This document shows positions 1-8,747 of a DNA stretch of 64,000 bases, piece by piece (position 1 is the first letter of the stretch; the number at the start of each line of letters is the position of its first letter). The notes beneath the pieces are model-generated. The model did no database searches, was not told the DNA's origin, and saw only the letters and a program-made list of their open reading frames with translations. The stretch lies in assembly GCF_049546785.1 (NCBI RefSeq), contig NZ_JBMWAN010000004.1:62001-126000 (forward strand). Reading direction: 5' to 3'. The translations under genes were made by a program, and so were the position numbers. This DNA comes from Nitrospira_D sp035465795 (GTDB lineage Bacteria > Nitrospirota > Nitrospiria > Nitrospirales > Nitrospiraceae).

Positions 1-702
1 GAAGCCCTGGCCGAACAGCACGACTTTCGTCCCGGCCGGGCCGCTCATCGGATCGACGCGCACACTCGGAACCAACGCCAGCGACACCGCATTGCTCTTC
101 ACATATTCCACCGGCGCGCAGCAGGACCCGTCCGGCAGGGGATCGGAAGAAGCCAGTCGCACCACCACATCGCCGGAAACGGCATTGGTCGGAATCTCCA
201 CTTCGATCTTGTCGTCTTTCCAGCGCCGGGGCCGCACGACCACTCCACCGATCACCACGTCGTTCACCCCGAACATGGTGTTCGGATCGCGCGCGCCGGC
301 CGTGGCGCCGAAGTGCTGACCGGTAATGGTGAGCAACGTCCCGCGCTCCGCCTCTGTCGGGGTGATCGCATCGATCTTCGGAGCCACCACCGTAAAAGTA
401 CCGGCTGCCAGTTTTTTCTTCCCGACGAACACCTCCACCGGCCCGGTCGTCGCTTTCATCGGCACCTTGACCTCGACCAAGTCGGACTCCCACCGCTGAA
501 TCAACGCGGGCAGGCCTGCGAAGGTCACCTTATTGAACTGGACGGACTTAAAACTCCCGAGGCCCTTGCCGCTCAACACCACGGTCGCTCCCGGCGTCGC
601 CGTCGTGGGAGTGACCTCAATGGCAGATTGGCCGGCATATGATGGATTAGGAAGCAGGGCTCCGAAAGCCGCCGCCGCGATGATGACTCGTAGAAGCGTC
701 AT
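1..702 (-). CDS. Exported IPT/TIG-domain protein, C-terminus beyond left edge
   Basis: The reading frame is open from an ATG at 702 to base 1, giving 234 codons with no stop, so the gene is partial at its 3' end. The start is supported by a GAGGAG Shine-Dalgarno about 6 nt upstream. The first ~23 residues form a signal peptide ending near SYAG. The mature part repeats short Ig-like segments with the TIG signature (ITPTEAERGTLLTITGQHFG near residues 115-135, and a third repeat beginning at the edge, VDPMSGPAGTKVVLFGQGF), separated by about 85-100 residues. IPT/TIG domains are Ig-fold modules found in surface and periplasmic proteins. No enzymatic domain is visible in the part present. Its specific role is unknown. 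Confidence 0.8.
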   Translation of the reverse strand, partial: MTLLRVIIAAAAFGALLPNPSYAGQSAIEVTPTTATPGATVVLSGKGLGSFKSVQFNKVTFAGLPALIQRWESDLVEVKVPMKATTGPVEVFVGKKKLAAGTFTVVAPKIDAITPTEAERGTLLTITGQHFGATAGARDPNTMFGVNDVVIGGVVVRPRRWKDDKIEVEIPTNAVSGDVVVRLASSDPLPDGSCCAPVEYVKSNAVSLALVPSVRVDPMSGPAGTKVVLFGQGF

Positions 703-1002
703 GGCACCTCTCCTCAAGGCCTGCGTGATGAATCACGCGATCAGGTTCAGAGTCGGCAAAGAATGGTCTTCTAAAGAAACTTCCCTGCACGTGGCACGAG
801 AACCCCACGCACCGGATTCAGGAGGGAGCAACCGGGGTACAACGTGAAGCGAGGGACGGTCGGACTATAACAAGCAGATTTTTCGAGTGTCAAGGCGAAC
901 GACGGCTGCTTCCGCGGAACTCGTGTCTATTACTACCTCCCTCTTGCCTCATACTATCAAGGGGGTATTCCCAGACTCAGTTGGAGCAGCTGGGAAGGTA
1001 GG
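703..1002. other. Intergenic region between divergent genes
   Basis: About 300 bases lie between the TIG-protein start and the rightward hicB relic. I see no convincing gene or known riboswitch. A weak promoter-like pair (TTACTA, 16 nt, TACTAT near 929-956) lies just upstream of the hicB relic and could be its original promoter; this is suggestive only. Confidence 0.4.
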
Positions 1003-1188
1003 ATGAGTTACTTGCAGCAAACCATCACGGCAGTGATTCGACCCGGGGAGGAGTCCGGGTACGTGGCTGAATGTCTTGAAATTGCGGTTGTCACACAGGG
1101 ACGGCCGCTGGATGAAACCGTCAAGTACCTGCAAGAAGCGACAGCGCTCCATCTGGAGGGCGAAAATCTCGCAGCGTTCGGCCTGCGC
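1003..1188 (+). pseudogene. 5' fragment of a HicB-family antitoxin gene
   Basis: An ATG with a GGAAGGTAGG Shine-Dalgarno opens a frame whose first ~62 residues are a typical HicB/UPF0150 fold: beta strand ITAVIRPGEE, then SGYVAECLEIAVVTQGRPLD and the helix ETVKYLQEATALHLEGE. HicB proteins are antitoxins of type II toxin-antitoxin systems and neutralise the HicA RNase. At GLR the family sequence stops; a normal HicB would continue with a strand and a DNA-binding tail, but from about 1189 the frame runs antisense through the formylglycine-generating-enzyme relic. No hicA gene is visible beside it. I read it as a truncated, probably non-functional remnant; the open frame does continue to 1815, so a chimeric product cannot be excluded. 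Confidence 0.65.
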
Positions 1189-1881
1189 ATCTTCATACGC
1201 GATGTGGACCACAGGATAGTTCCCACGGTCCTTGATCGTGCTCTTGTGGCCTTCCGGGCGTCGCCAATTTGCCCCGTCGACGTAGGACCACCATTGGAAG
1301 TAATCGTTCAATTTCACCGGATGATCGGGCGGCGAGAAGACGACGGACCCGGCCACGAGATTGTCCGGCGGCGCGCCGGGAAAATCCTCCGCTCGCGGCG
1401 TCCGCTCGGCGACCGTCACATACTTGGTGGCCGTCACGAACTTCTCGAACTCGTCATTCGTGACTTCCGTCTTGTCCATCCAGAATCCGTCCAGGGATAT
1501 CCGATGCCACGGCTGCGCGTCCGGAAACTCCTCCGCCCCCATCCAGAACTCCCCGCCGGGAATCCAGACCATGCCTTCCGGTGCAGGCCCGGGTGGAGGC
1601 TGAACCTTCGTGCCTGGCGAGTTGCTGACAGATTGGGCTGTGTGGACAGTTGCCGCAACCGGTTGGACGGTGGCAGGGGCTACGGCGCCTCGACCGGCCT
1701 TCGCAGCAGATACGCCCATGTCGCAGGTCATTCCGGACACTGGCGATGGGGTGACCAACGGGGAGGTCTTACCGGAGCTGTACCACCAGGCACCCAGCAG
1801 GAGACCGGCGCATAACGCCGATCCGAGTATGATGACGACCGCACGCGGCGTGTTCGTTGCCGGACGCTGTCTCTGGACCAC
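1180..1881 (-). pseudogene. Formylglycine-generating enzyme (SUMF1/FGE-sulfatase) gene, 3' truncated
   Basis: The frame starts at a GTG (GGAG 9 nt upstream) and encodes an N-terminal membrane anchor (residues ~14-34), a low-complexity linker and then the FGE-sulfatase domain start: MVWIPGGEFWMGAEE, the IS-LDGFWMDKTEVTNDEFEKFV core and PVVHIAYEDAQA. In this family the next residues should be YC-WAG-RLPTEAEWEYAARGG and a C-terminal half with the catalytic cysteines. Instead, at about 1180-1188 the sequence switches to the reverse complement of a hicB fragment and the frame runs on to 949 without similarity. Family members convert a Cys of sulfatases to formylglycine; the neighbouring arylsulfatase is of the Cys type, so this was probably its activator. 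Without the C-terminal half it should be inactive. Confidence 0.7.
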
Positions 1882-1978
1882 AGTGGCGTTCTCCCATCAG
1901 GTCAATAGGTGAATATCGACTTCGGCGACAGCCCGCCATCTGAACGCCTCACATCTGTCCGGTCTTGAAAAAACCGCC

Positions 1979-2959
1979 CTACCCCTCGCCCTTCAACCGT
2001 CGCGAGCCTTCAAGGATTTTGTGCCACCCGTACACGAGTGAGACCATGAAGCTGTCCATGCGAAGGTCCCCGGGAGCATTGTCATTAATCGTTGACTTAT
2101 AGCCGAAGGTGAGGTTGAGGTTATCGTTAAGATGATATCCGAGCGTAATTCCGGCACCGAAGTTGTTGAGCGTCTTTCCCTGGACGCCGTTGATGCTGGC
2201 CTGGCCGCCGCTGTAATAGGCCGCATCGAGCGATCCCCAGAAGCGCTCGGTGAAGTCGCGCGTCAGGTGCGCGTCCAGCTGGAACATCGGCTCGCTCTTC
2301 AAGGTCTGCCCGACATAATTGTTGTTCGTTCCCAAGATCCAGACGGCAGGCAGAAGTTCCACGGTCGTGCGTCGGCCAGGCACCCACGGGCCGATCTGCC
2401 AGATGACGGGCATGCCCACGCGCCCGTACCAGCGATTCTGCCCGAGATTCAAAGGCTGGCTGCTGTTGTACTCACCGATCGGCACCGCCAGGTCGGCAAG
2501 CAGATCGATGGACAATCCCGGCTCATAGCGCAGCATGTCGGGGATGTTCTTCTGCGCCCGCGGACCGAACAGATTGATATCGAATTCGAGCATCGGGTCG
2601 CCGAACCCGTTCGTTGACTGACTGTACGTCCTGCCGGCTACGGTGACATCGCCCGAGATCCGTCCCATGGGCAGGATGATCGCGGCCATGGCCGAGCGAT
2701 CGAACAGAGAAAAGGTATGCGCATACCCCGTCAGGGCCATCAATCCGTCGACTTTCCCTCCCGGCGTCACAGTATGCGCGCGGTCGAACGGGTTCGAGTT
2801 GCCGCTCATCGATGTGACAATGAGCGGCACCGCATCCGCATCCGACAGCGTCTTCCAATAGAAGCGCGGCGGGACCTGGGCGAGAGTCTGCGGCGGGCAT
2901 AGTGCGCTCATGATGAGCATCGTGGTCACGACCAACGCCAAGCACAATACCGGTTTCAT
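1979..2959 (-). CDS. Outer-membrane transporter-like protein (MetA phenol-degradation family)
   Basis: The ATG has an AAGGGGG Shine-Dalgarno and is followed by a signal peptide (residues 1-27, cleavage after TLAQ). The remaining ~300 residues alternate amphipathic strands ending in aromatic residues, with a terminal strand (SFMVSLVYGW) typical of outer-membrane beta barrels, and resemble the Phenol_MetA_deg family, whose members are thought to admit hydrophobic substrates. It lies 64 nt downstream of the arylsulfatase stop on the same strand, so the two are probably co-transcribed and the barrel may pass the sulfatase substrate or product. The substrate cannot be read from sequence. Confidence 0.65.
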   Translation of the reverse strand: MKPVLCLALVVTTMLIMSALCPPQTLAQVPPRFYWKTLSDADAVPLIVTSMSGNSNPFDRAHTVTPGGKVDGLMALTGYAHTFSLFDRSAMAAIILPMGRISGDVTVAGRTYSQSTNGFGDPMLEFDINLFGPRAQKNIPDMLRYEPGLSIDLLADLAVPIGEYNSSQPLNLGQNRWYGRVGMPVIWQIGPWVPGRRTTVELLPAVWILGTNNNYVGQTLKSEPMFQLDAHLTRDFTERFWGSLDAAYYSGGQASINGVQGKTLNNFGAGITLGYHLNDNLNLTFGYKSTINDNAPGDLRMDSFMVSLVYGWHKILEGSRRLKGEG

Positions 2960-3023
2960 CGGACCCCCTTCGTGTTGTAAGAGACTGCCGTCCCTCTTGA
3001 TGAATGCCCGGATGGCCCACCGC

Positions 3024-4871
3024 TCACGGTTTGGGATCTGCCATCATCTCCTTGGGCGGCACGAACTGGCGCTTGTAGAGCAGCGGCGGGTATCCAGCCT
3101 CCACCGGGTAACGGTCCGGCAATTTCTTCGTCATACCTTCCCAAAGAACGCGATTGGGCAGGATAACATCGTATTCCCTGACGTATTCGTCCCAGTGCGC
3201 CAGCAACTCCTTGACCTTGTCCGGATGCTTGGCGGCAAGGTCATGGCGTTCCGCCACGTCCTCGGCCAGGTTGAACAGTTCCCACTCTTCTGTGCCGTAG
3301 GGCTTGTATTCCCAACGCAATTTCCAGTCGCCCTGGCGAACGGCGCGGTTGCCGAACACTTCCCAGGCCATGTAATCCCTGTCCGAGCGGGGCGAGTCCT
3401 GCTTGCCGGCAAGAACGTCGGCCCAGGACTTGCCAATCAGCGGAGGCGCCTTTTCGCCGTTGATGGTTGCGGGGTAGTGGGCGCCGGCCACCTCCAGCAG
3501 GGTCGGCATGATATCGGCCACATGCAGGTAGCCGGCGGTGTTGATGCTGCCTCGGGGACGTTGGACAATGGGGCCGCTGACGATCAGCGCGTTGCGGATG
3601 CCGCCCTCGGCGGCGAGGCCCTTGTACTGGCTGAAGGGCGTCATGGAAACCTGGGCCCACATCGGGCCGTAACCGACATACGAGTGCGGATCGCCCCAGG
3701 CATTGGGATGATTTTGCGACCACATCACCGATGCCCAGAGGAAGTTCTTGGTGCCGGGGGTGCCCGCGATCATGGCGAACAGATCGGTTCCCTCCGCGCC
3801 GTTATCGCCAAATACAATAAAGATCGTATTGTCGTATTCGCCGATTTTCTTCAAATGATCGATCAACCGCCCCACATGGTGGTCCATGTTTTCCACCATA
3901 CCGGCATAGAGTTCCATTTTCTTGCCCAGTACGTATTGCGCGGCCGGCGCCAGCACGATCGGATCGGGCAGAAACCACATGCGTTCAGAGAGTTCGGTAT
4001 CCGGCGGCATGATGCCCATTTCCTTTTGGCGATTGAGCCGCTCGTTGCGCACGGCGTCCCATCCCTTGTCGTATTCTCTGTCGTGCCGGTTGCGCCAGTC
4101 GCGTGGCAGGTGATACGGATCGTGGGGCGCCTGGTGCGCCACGTAGGCAAAGAACGGTTTGCCGTCGCCACGGTTGGCGTCGATGAAATTGATAAGCTTG
4201 TCCGTGTAGGTCTTCGTGGCGTAATAGTCCTCGGGAAGTCTGGTCAGGTATTTTCCGTCTTCCGTGTACGTGGATTTGGGCGTGTCGGCGGTAAAACTCC
4301 ACATATCCCAATAACTGCCCCCGCCGTCGAGCAGGGAGAAGTCACGCTCGAAACCGCGCGCGGCGGGAATAAGATCCGGCGCCTTGCCCAGATGCCATTT
4401 GCCGACCATATAGGTGTGATAGCCGCTATCCTTGAGTAATTGAGGAAGCGTGGTCACGCGATGGTTCAAGTGGCCTTCATAGCCCGGCTTGTCCATCTGG
4501 TTCGGGGCCGTCCATTCATCCATGCTGCCCAGACCGTTGATATGCGTGGCCGTGCCGCTCAGCAACATCGAGCGCGTCGGCGAACAACTGGCATGCGTGT
4601 AGAACTGGGTAAAGCGAACCCCTTCTTTGGCGAGCGAATCCATGTTCGGGGTCCTGATCTCGCCGCCGAACGAGCCCATGTCGGCGAAGCCCATATCATC
4701 GCCGAGGATGATGACTATGTTCGGCCGGCGGGGTGCGTCCGCGGCGGACGCGATGGCGGGCGCGGCAAGCGACGCCACCATGCCGGCGATGCCCAGCATG
4801 CTCACCAACCGGCTCAGGTTGCCCGGCTTCCAGACGATCGTGGACTTCAAACCTTGCAGCACGTTCTCCAT
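3024..4871 (-). CDS. Arylsulfatase (type I, Cys-type)
   Basis: A secreted sulfatase hydrolysing sulfate esters. From the chosen start (AAGGGAG 7 nt upstream) the order is a signal peptide ending near residue 43, NIVIILGDDMG (metal-binding Asp58/Asp59), the activation motif CSPTR at 96-100, YMVGKWHLGK, HQAPHDPYHLP, and FGDNGAEG (Asp-Asn metal ligands). The CSPTR cysteine must be oxidised to formylglycine for activity, which ties the enzyme to the broken FGE gene 1.1 kb downstream. An alternative ATG at 4898 overlaps the stop of the upstream metallo-hydrolase as TGATG, which would also allow translational coupling; its Shine-Dalgarno is weaker. Length (~615 aa) and the C-terminal WKLRWEYKPYG region fit family members acting on large or bulky sulfates. 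Substrate unknown. Confidence 0.88.
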   Translation of the reverse strand: MENVLQGLKSTIVWKPGNLSRLVSMLGIAGMVASLAAPAIASAADAPRRPNIVIILGDDMGFADMGSFGGEIRTPNMDSLAKEGVRFTQFYTHASCSPTRSMLLSGTATHINGLGSMDEWTAPNQMDKPGYEGHLNHRVTTLPQLLKDSGYHTYMVGKWHLGKAPDLIPAARGFERDFSLLDGGGSYWDMWSFTADTPKSTYTEDGKYLTRLPEDYYATKTYTDKLINFIDANRGDGKPFFAYVAHQAPHDPYHLPRDWRNRHDREYDKGWDAVRNERLNRQKEMGIMPPDTELSERMWFLPDPIVLAPAAQYVLGKKMELYAGMVENMDHHVGRLIDHLKKIGEYDNTIFIVFGDNGAEGTDLFAMIAGTPGTKNFLWASVMWSQNHPNAWGDPHSYVGYGPMWAQVSMTPFSQYKGLAAEGGIRNALIVSGPIVQRPRGSINTAGYLHVADIMPTLLEVAGAHYPATINGEKAPPLIGKSWADVLAGKQDSPRSDRDYMAWEVFGNRAVRQGDWKLRWEYKPYGTEEWELFNLAEDVAERHDLAAKHPDKVKELLAHWDEYVREYDVILPNRVLWEGMTKKLPDRYPVEAGYPPLLYKRQFVPPKEMMADPKP

Positions 4872-4897
4872 TGTTGGCTCCCTTCTCCCGCGGCTCA

Positions 4898-5875
4898 TCA
4901 GAACTCTGCCTCGATTCCTCGCGCCTTCGCCACTTGGTAGATAGCATCGAAGGTGGCGGCCTGGTCCCAGGGCGCGTCAGGAGGTTCGTTGCGGAATTCA
5001 CGATACGCCCGTTCGACGTTCATGAACAGCCGCGCCGGGGCACGCCACTCACTGGAAGGACCAAGCTCGATCCGCTTGGCGGCATCCAGCGAAGTGAGTC
5101 CGGCATCGAAGCATTTCTTCGACTCATCACGAATGTACTGGAGGTACGCTTTCATCTCAATGGCCCCCTCGACTCCGCAGAGCGGACCGTGACCGGGGAC
5201 GATGACTTTCGGGTTCAGTTGCACGATCAGGTCGAGGCACTGGAACCACTTCTCGTATGATCCCGTCCAGCCGATCGGCGCACATTGCCGGAACAGCACG
5301 TCGCCGGCGAACACCACGCGCTCCTTGGGTACATGGATGATCGTGTCCCCGACCTGATGACACGGCCCGACGTAGATTACATGGACCTCTGTGCCGTCGA
5401 GGTTCAGCTCGTAGCCGGTGTCGAACAAGGTCGTCGGGAGCACGAGTTCAATCCCGTCAAAGTTATAATCCTCCAGCAATTGCCGCCCCGCGGCCACGAT
5501 GCCGGGGTGGAGGGTCTTGAGGACGAGGCGTGTGAGGAAATGCCCGACGCCGTGCAGCAGTTTCTGACTCTCCTTCGGATCGGCGACATGCTTCATCCGC
5601 TCCGGAACCGACCGGTGGGCGATGATCTCCGCGCCCTGGAAGAGCTGATTGCCCCAGACATGGTCCGCATCTTCATGCGTGTTGATCACGCGCCGCGGCA
5701 TGGCGGGCCACACCCGGCTGAAGAGTTCGATCATCTGCCGTGCATGAGCCAAGTCCGACTGCGTGTCGATCAGAACACCCCCGGCCAGGTTGATGAGGCC
5801 GGAGTTGGCGTCGCACACGCGGTTCTTCTCGTTCAGGACCGCAAAGCAGTGGTCGCTGACCTGCTTCATCTCCAT
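4898..5875 (-). CDS. MBL-fold metallo-hydrolase
   Basis: A 325-residue protein of the metallo-beta-lactamase superfamily, without a signal peptide and therefore probably cytoplasmic. Visible motifs are INTHEDADHVWGN (residues 64-76, metal motif), GPCHQVGDTIIHVP, VVFAGDVLF (Asp ligand) and VIVPGHGPL. The usual HxHxDH motif is HEDADH here, so the second metal-site His is replaced by Asp; a few other subfamilies carry Asn at that place. AAGGAG precedes the ATG. It is the first gene of the sulfatase group and overlaps the alternative sulfatase start. A role in processing the sulfatase product is plausible but not shown; the precise substrate is unknown. Confidence 0.8.
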   Translation of the reverse strand: MEMKQVSDHCFAVLNEKNRVCDANSGLINLAGGVLIDTQSDLAHARQMIELFSRVWPAMPRRVINTHEDADHVWGNQLFQGAEIIAHRSVPERMKHVADPKESQKLLHGVGHFLTRLVLKTLHPGIVAAGRQLLEDYNFDGIELVLPTTLFDTGYELNLDGTEVHVIYVGPCHQVGDTIIHVPKERVVFAGDVLFRQCAPIGWTGSYEKWFQCLDLIVQLNPKVIVPGHGPLCGVEGAIEMKAYLQYIRDESKKCFDAGLTSLDAAKRIELGPSSEWRAPARLFMNVERAYREFRNEPPDAPWDQAATFDAIYQVAKARGIEAEF

Positions 5876-5990
5876 CGGTTCAGACTCCTTATAGAGCTGG
5901 TTGCTTCACGAACCCCGCGACCATGCCGCCGATGACCAGCGGCCTCTCCGACCGTTTCAGGAAACCGGCCCCATGCATGAGACACACAGT

Positions 5991-7451
5991 CTACTGAAGC
6001 GGCTGCTCCAAAAACTTCTGAATTTCTGCTTTCTTTGCCTCGACCAGCTTCGCCGCCGCGGTGGTCACCAAATCACGATCGCAATGGGACTCGATCCACA
6101 GCCTGGTGACGATGCTTGAGAGCCGTTGTTTGACCATCGGTGGGGAGACGAGTTCAACACCCTCTTTCCGGCAGGATTCCGGCAGATCGCTCAAATCCTC
6201 CTTCCACTCCGCATCAATGTGCCTCAAGTGGAGGAATTTGAATCGTTTCTCGTCAGGGAACACCCCCTGCTCCACCATGATGCGGGCCAGAATCAGACGG
6301 TAGGCCAACGCCCGTTCCTCCATGATCCCGGGTATCCGGCCATAATCATAGTTGAACAGCGTAAATCCTTCCGGAAAGTGATTCAGTCGTTCGTTTCCCA
6401 CCGAAAATGGGAATGAACTGTCAAATGCGATGACGAGCGCTCGACGGGTAGGGTTCTCCTGCAGTTGTTTCATCACAGCCATAAAGAGCGACTCGATCCC
6501 CATATTGTCGGACAAGCCACCGTCCCCCGCGTGATAATATTGTTCCTCTCCTTCAACCTTGAAGGTATTGGGGCCGATGATCGGTGGGAACGACATGGAC
6601 GTGGCCACCGCTGCTGCCAATTTAATGGGGCACAAATCCAGGTCCAGCGCCTGCGGGGTCACGGACTGCAAGGACGTCCATTTCGTCCTTATCAGGTCTT
6701 CGACTGCTTTCGTCCGCCCGCTCCCGCTGCCCGCTCGATGGACGTCCTCCAGCAAATCGTACTGGGCCTCCTCCTGCGGCAATGTCGTCATGAGCAGGCG
6801 ACGCCCATCGTTATACAACGTGGTATTGATGAGAAGCCGGGGAATGTCCCCGCGTGCTTCCCGCTCCATCACGTCCTTAAAGCTCATGTCCTTCAAGAAC
6901 TCTGCATTCAAGTATTCAGCAAGGGATCTGGCCGTCCAGGCCGGATTGAACCAGCGCAAGCGCAGGATATTGCGCCACAACAGGGGGTTTTCATAATCGT
7001 TGTCCATGGTGGTTTTGTAGGCCGCAAAAAACGTGCGGTAGTCTTCGCTGAGGTCGCCCGCGGGAGTTAAGACCGGCACCTCCCGTGGCGGCTTCTGAGA
7101 GGCAAAATAGGAGGTCGCCATGCTGCCCCCCGACACACTGGAAATCATGGACACGTCTTCTATCAATGAATGTGCCGGTGGCCCGACCGGTAGCTTTGCC
7201 AACGCTTCCAGGCCGGCCGCCCCGAACAGGGCGGCTCGACTGCCCCCTCCCGATATCGCAACCCCGATCAGCATCTCTGCCGGTTTCACGGGACGGACAC
7301 AGGTAGGCTGGTCCGGTTTTGGACGGGGAAGCGTATAGACCGGGGAGGTCACGCACCCGGGAAGCCAGGCCAGGAAAAGCCCCACCGCAACCCAATTCTT
7401 CACCCGGCGTGGTATGCCACCGTTGATCAGGTGCCCTTCTCCGTTTGCCAT
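5991..7451 (-). CDS. Patatin-like phospholipase, predicted lipoprotein
   Basis: The protein has the patatin hydrolase hallmarks: oxyanion loop GGGSRA (residues 68-73), nucleophile elbow SSVSGGS with Ser107, and the catalytic Asp in GDGGLSDN. The first Gly of the usual GxSxG is Ser here. The N-terminus has a hydrophobic segment ending in a lipobox-like LPGC, predicting lipid attachment at Cys33 and a membrane location. I chose the ATG at 7451 because it directly precedes the signal sequence and has GAGGAGG just upstream, though only 3-4 nt away; the frame is open to 7580. Family members release fatty acids from lipids. It stands alone, with about 800 bases of non-coding DNA upstream. Confidence 0.82.
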   Translation of the reverse strand: MANGEGHLINGGIPRRVKNWVAVGLFLAWLPGCVTSPVYTLPRPKPDQPTCVRPVKPAEMLIGVAISGGGSRAALFGAAGLEALAKLPVGPPAHSLIEDVSMISSVSGGSMATSYFASQKPPREVPVLTPAGDLSEDYRTFFAAYKTTMDNDYENPLLWRNILRLRWFNPAWTARSLAEYLNAEFLKDMSFKDVMEREARGDIPRLLINTTLYNDGRRLLMTTLPQEEAQYDLLEDVHRAGSGSGRTKAVEDLIRTKWTSLQSVTPQALDLDLCPIKLAAAVATSMSFPPIIGPNTFKVEGEEQYYHAGDGGLSDNMGIESLFMAVMKQLQENPTRRALVIAFDSSFPFSVGNERLNHFPEGFTLFNYDYGRIPGIMEERALAYRLILARIMVEQGVFPDEKRFKFLHLRHIDAEWKEDLSDLPESCRKEGVELVSPPMVKQRLSSIVTRLWIESHCDRDLVTTAAAKLVEAKKAEIQKFLEQPLQ

Positions 7452-7773
7452 ACGCCTCCTCATTGCTTCATCTCTGTTTAGGTCTGAAGGTGAAAACCTT
7501 CTTGAACCATATCCTGCATCCCGGCTCATCCTGCGCACGAATGAGTCCGGCGGCGCGGGGGCGTTGTGTGCGGGTGACATCCATTGTCGTCTTCATGGGA
7601 TGTCGAGCCCGAACGGACGTCTTCTTCGTCTTCCTCCCTGTAACGGGGCGAATCTATACTCGTCCCACAATCCTGTCAATTCGATGTGCCTCGGCCTGGG
7701 CACAGACAGTGCGATCCGGCGACAGCCGGACGGAGGGGAAGGATACCCGTCTCAGTAACAAGGGAGGCTGGCG

Positions 7774-7854
7774 ATGCAAGGAGCGGTCACGCTGTCTCTC
7801 TATGATTTCTTTTTGGCGCTTCCGGATATCGAAGCGGGTCAGGCATCCCGCTGA
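7774..7854 (+). CDS. Possible small protein, 26 aa
   Basis: An ATG preceded by AAGGGAGGCTGGCG opens a short frame, MQGAVTLSLYDFFLALPDIE plus a few residues, ending in TGA. The ribosome site is better than expected by chance, but the peptide matches nothing I know and has only a short hydrophobic stretch. It could be a leader peptide or chance. Confidence 0.2.
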   Translation: MQGAVTLSLYDFFLALPDIEAGQASR

Positions 7855-7879
7855 TCAGCCTCTTATAGCCGGTGCCTAT

Positions 7880-7935
7880 TTCTCTCCCTCCCCGTTGTAA
7901 GGGCAGGGAAGGTGGGGGTAGAGGAGGGGCCTCCC
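7880..7935. repeat. Possible dispersed CCTCCCC/AGGGGAGG intergenic repeat
   Basis: A pyrimidine run (CTCCCTCCCC) is followed after a short loop by purine runs (GGGCAGGGAAGG, GGTAGAGGAGGGG), giving a hairpin-like element similar to intergenic repeats seen in many GC-rich genomes. Only one copy is in this window, so the repeat status rests on general familiarity. Confidence 0.25.
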
Positions 7936-8275
7936 GGGAATACTCGCGCCAATCCAAACGGGCACCCTGCTCACAGACCCGCACGAAATCCTGACGCACC
8001 TTATTTTTGAACCATCGGAAGGAGGAGGGTTTCTCCCTTTAAAATTGCGGCGGCACCAGGGGTCGATTCCAGAGTTTTTGCCCACCCTTCTTCAGGCGCT
8101 GCTGTGGCAGAACTATCCTGTTCAATCAGTTTGGATCGGCTCCTCCCCTAGCTCTGGCTCATCTGTAAGTGATCGAGAACGAAACGATGGGATACGATCA
8201 GGACCTATGGTCTCTGAGGCCGGTGGGGCTTCAAATCTCGCAGCCGCTGATGGTCGATACCCCCGGCAATCCGGG

Positions 8276-8737
8276 CTAGGACATCACCTGCACGATCAAT
8301 TCGATTTCGACCGGGGCTTGACGGGGAAGTTCGGCGGCGCCGACGGCCACGCGGGCGTGCTTGCCTGCTTCGCCGAAAAGCGCCACGAACAGATCGGACG
8401 CGCCGTTGAGGACTTGCGGCTGGTCGGTAAAGCCGGGCGCCGAGGCGATGTGGCCGACCATCTTCACGATCCGCTTCACGTTATCCAGCGATCCGATTTC
8501 ACCTTGAATGATCGCCAGCGCGTTCAGTGCCGCGACTTTGGCCGCTTCCATCCCCTGCTCAATCGACAACCCCTGTCCCAGCTTGCCGGTCATGACGAGC
8601 TGCCCGTCGCGCGACGGCAGCACCCCGGACAAAAACAAGAGGTCCCCCGCCCGGACGACCGGCACATAATTGGCCACCGGCTTCGGTGCCGCCGGCAATT
8701 CAAGGTTCAGCGCTTTCAACTTCGCATCAATCGACAT
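8276..8737 (-). CDS. RidA/YjgF-family deaminase-like protein
   Basis: A 153-residue protein of the RidA/YjgF/UK114 family (subgroup near YjgH), cytoplasmic. RidA proteins hydrolyse reactive enamine/imine intermediates. Recognisable segments are VVRAGDLLFLSGVLP, LGQGLSIEQGMEAAKVAALNALA, VKMVGHIAS and the C-terminal RVAVGAAELPRQAPVEIELI, which matches the usual ...R.AVGV..LP....VEIE signature with the substrate Arg. The start is set by GAGGAG 6 nt upstream, and it begins 10 nt after the deoB stop, so the two are translationally close and probably co-transcribed. Confidence 0.88.
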   Translation of the reverse strand: MSIDAKLKALNLELPAAPKPVANYVPVVRAGDLLFLSGVLPSRDGQLVMTGKLGQGLSIEQGMEAAKVAALNALAIIQGEIGSLDNVKRIVKMVGHIASAPGFTDQPQVLNGASDLFVALFGEAGKHARVAVGAAELPRQAPVEIELIVQVMS

Positions 8738-8747
8738 CCCGTACTCC

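Larger units (their letters stand above)
7452..8275. other. Long intergenic region upstream of patatin gene
   Basis: About 820 bases between the patatin start and the ridA stop contain no gene I can assign. The many overlapping frames in this stretch have no recognisable protein features. It holds a possible 26-codon ORF with a good ribosome site and a CCTCCCC/GGGGAGG-like purine-pyrimidine repeat near 7880-7935, both listed separately. Confidence 0.5.

Noticed and set aside
2910..4439. 509-codon plus-strand frame opposite the arylsulfatase
   Set aside because: Antisense to a gene with full sulfatase motifs; its Arg/His-rich composition is typical of an antisense frame in GC-rich DNA.
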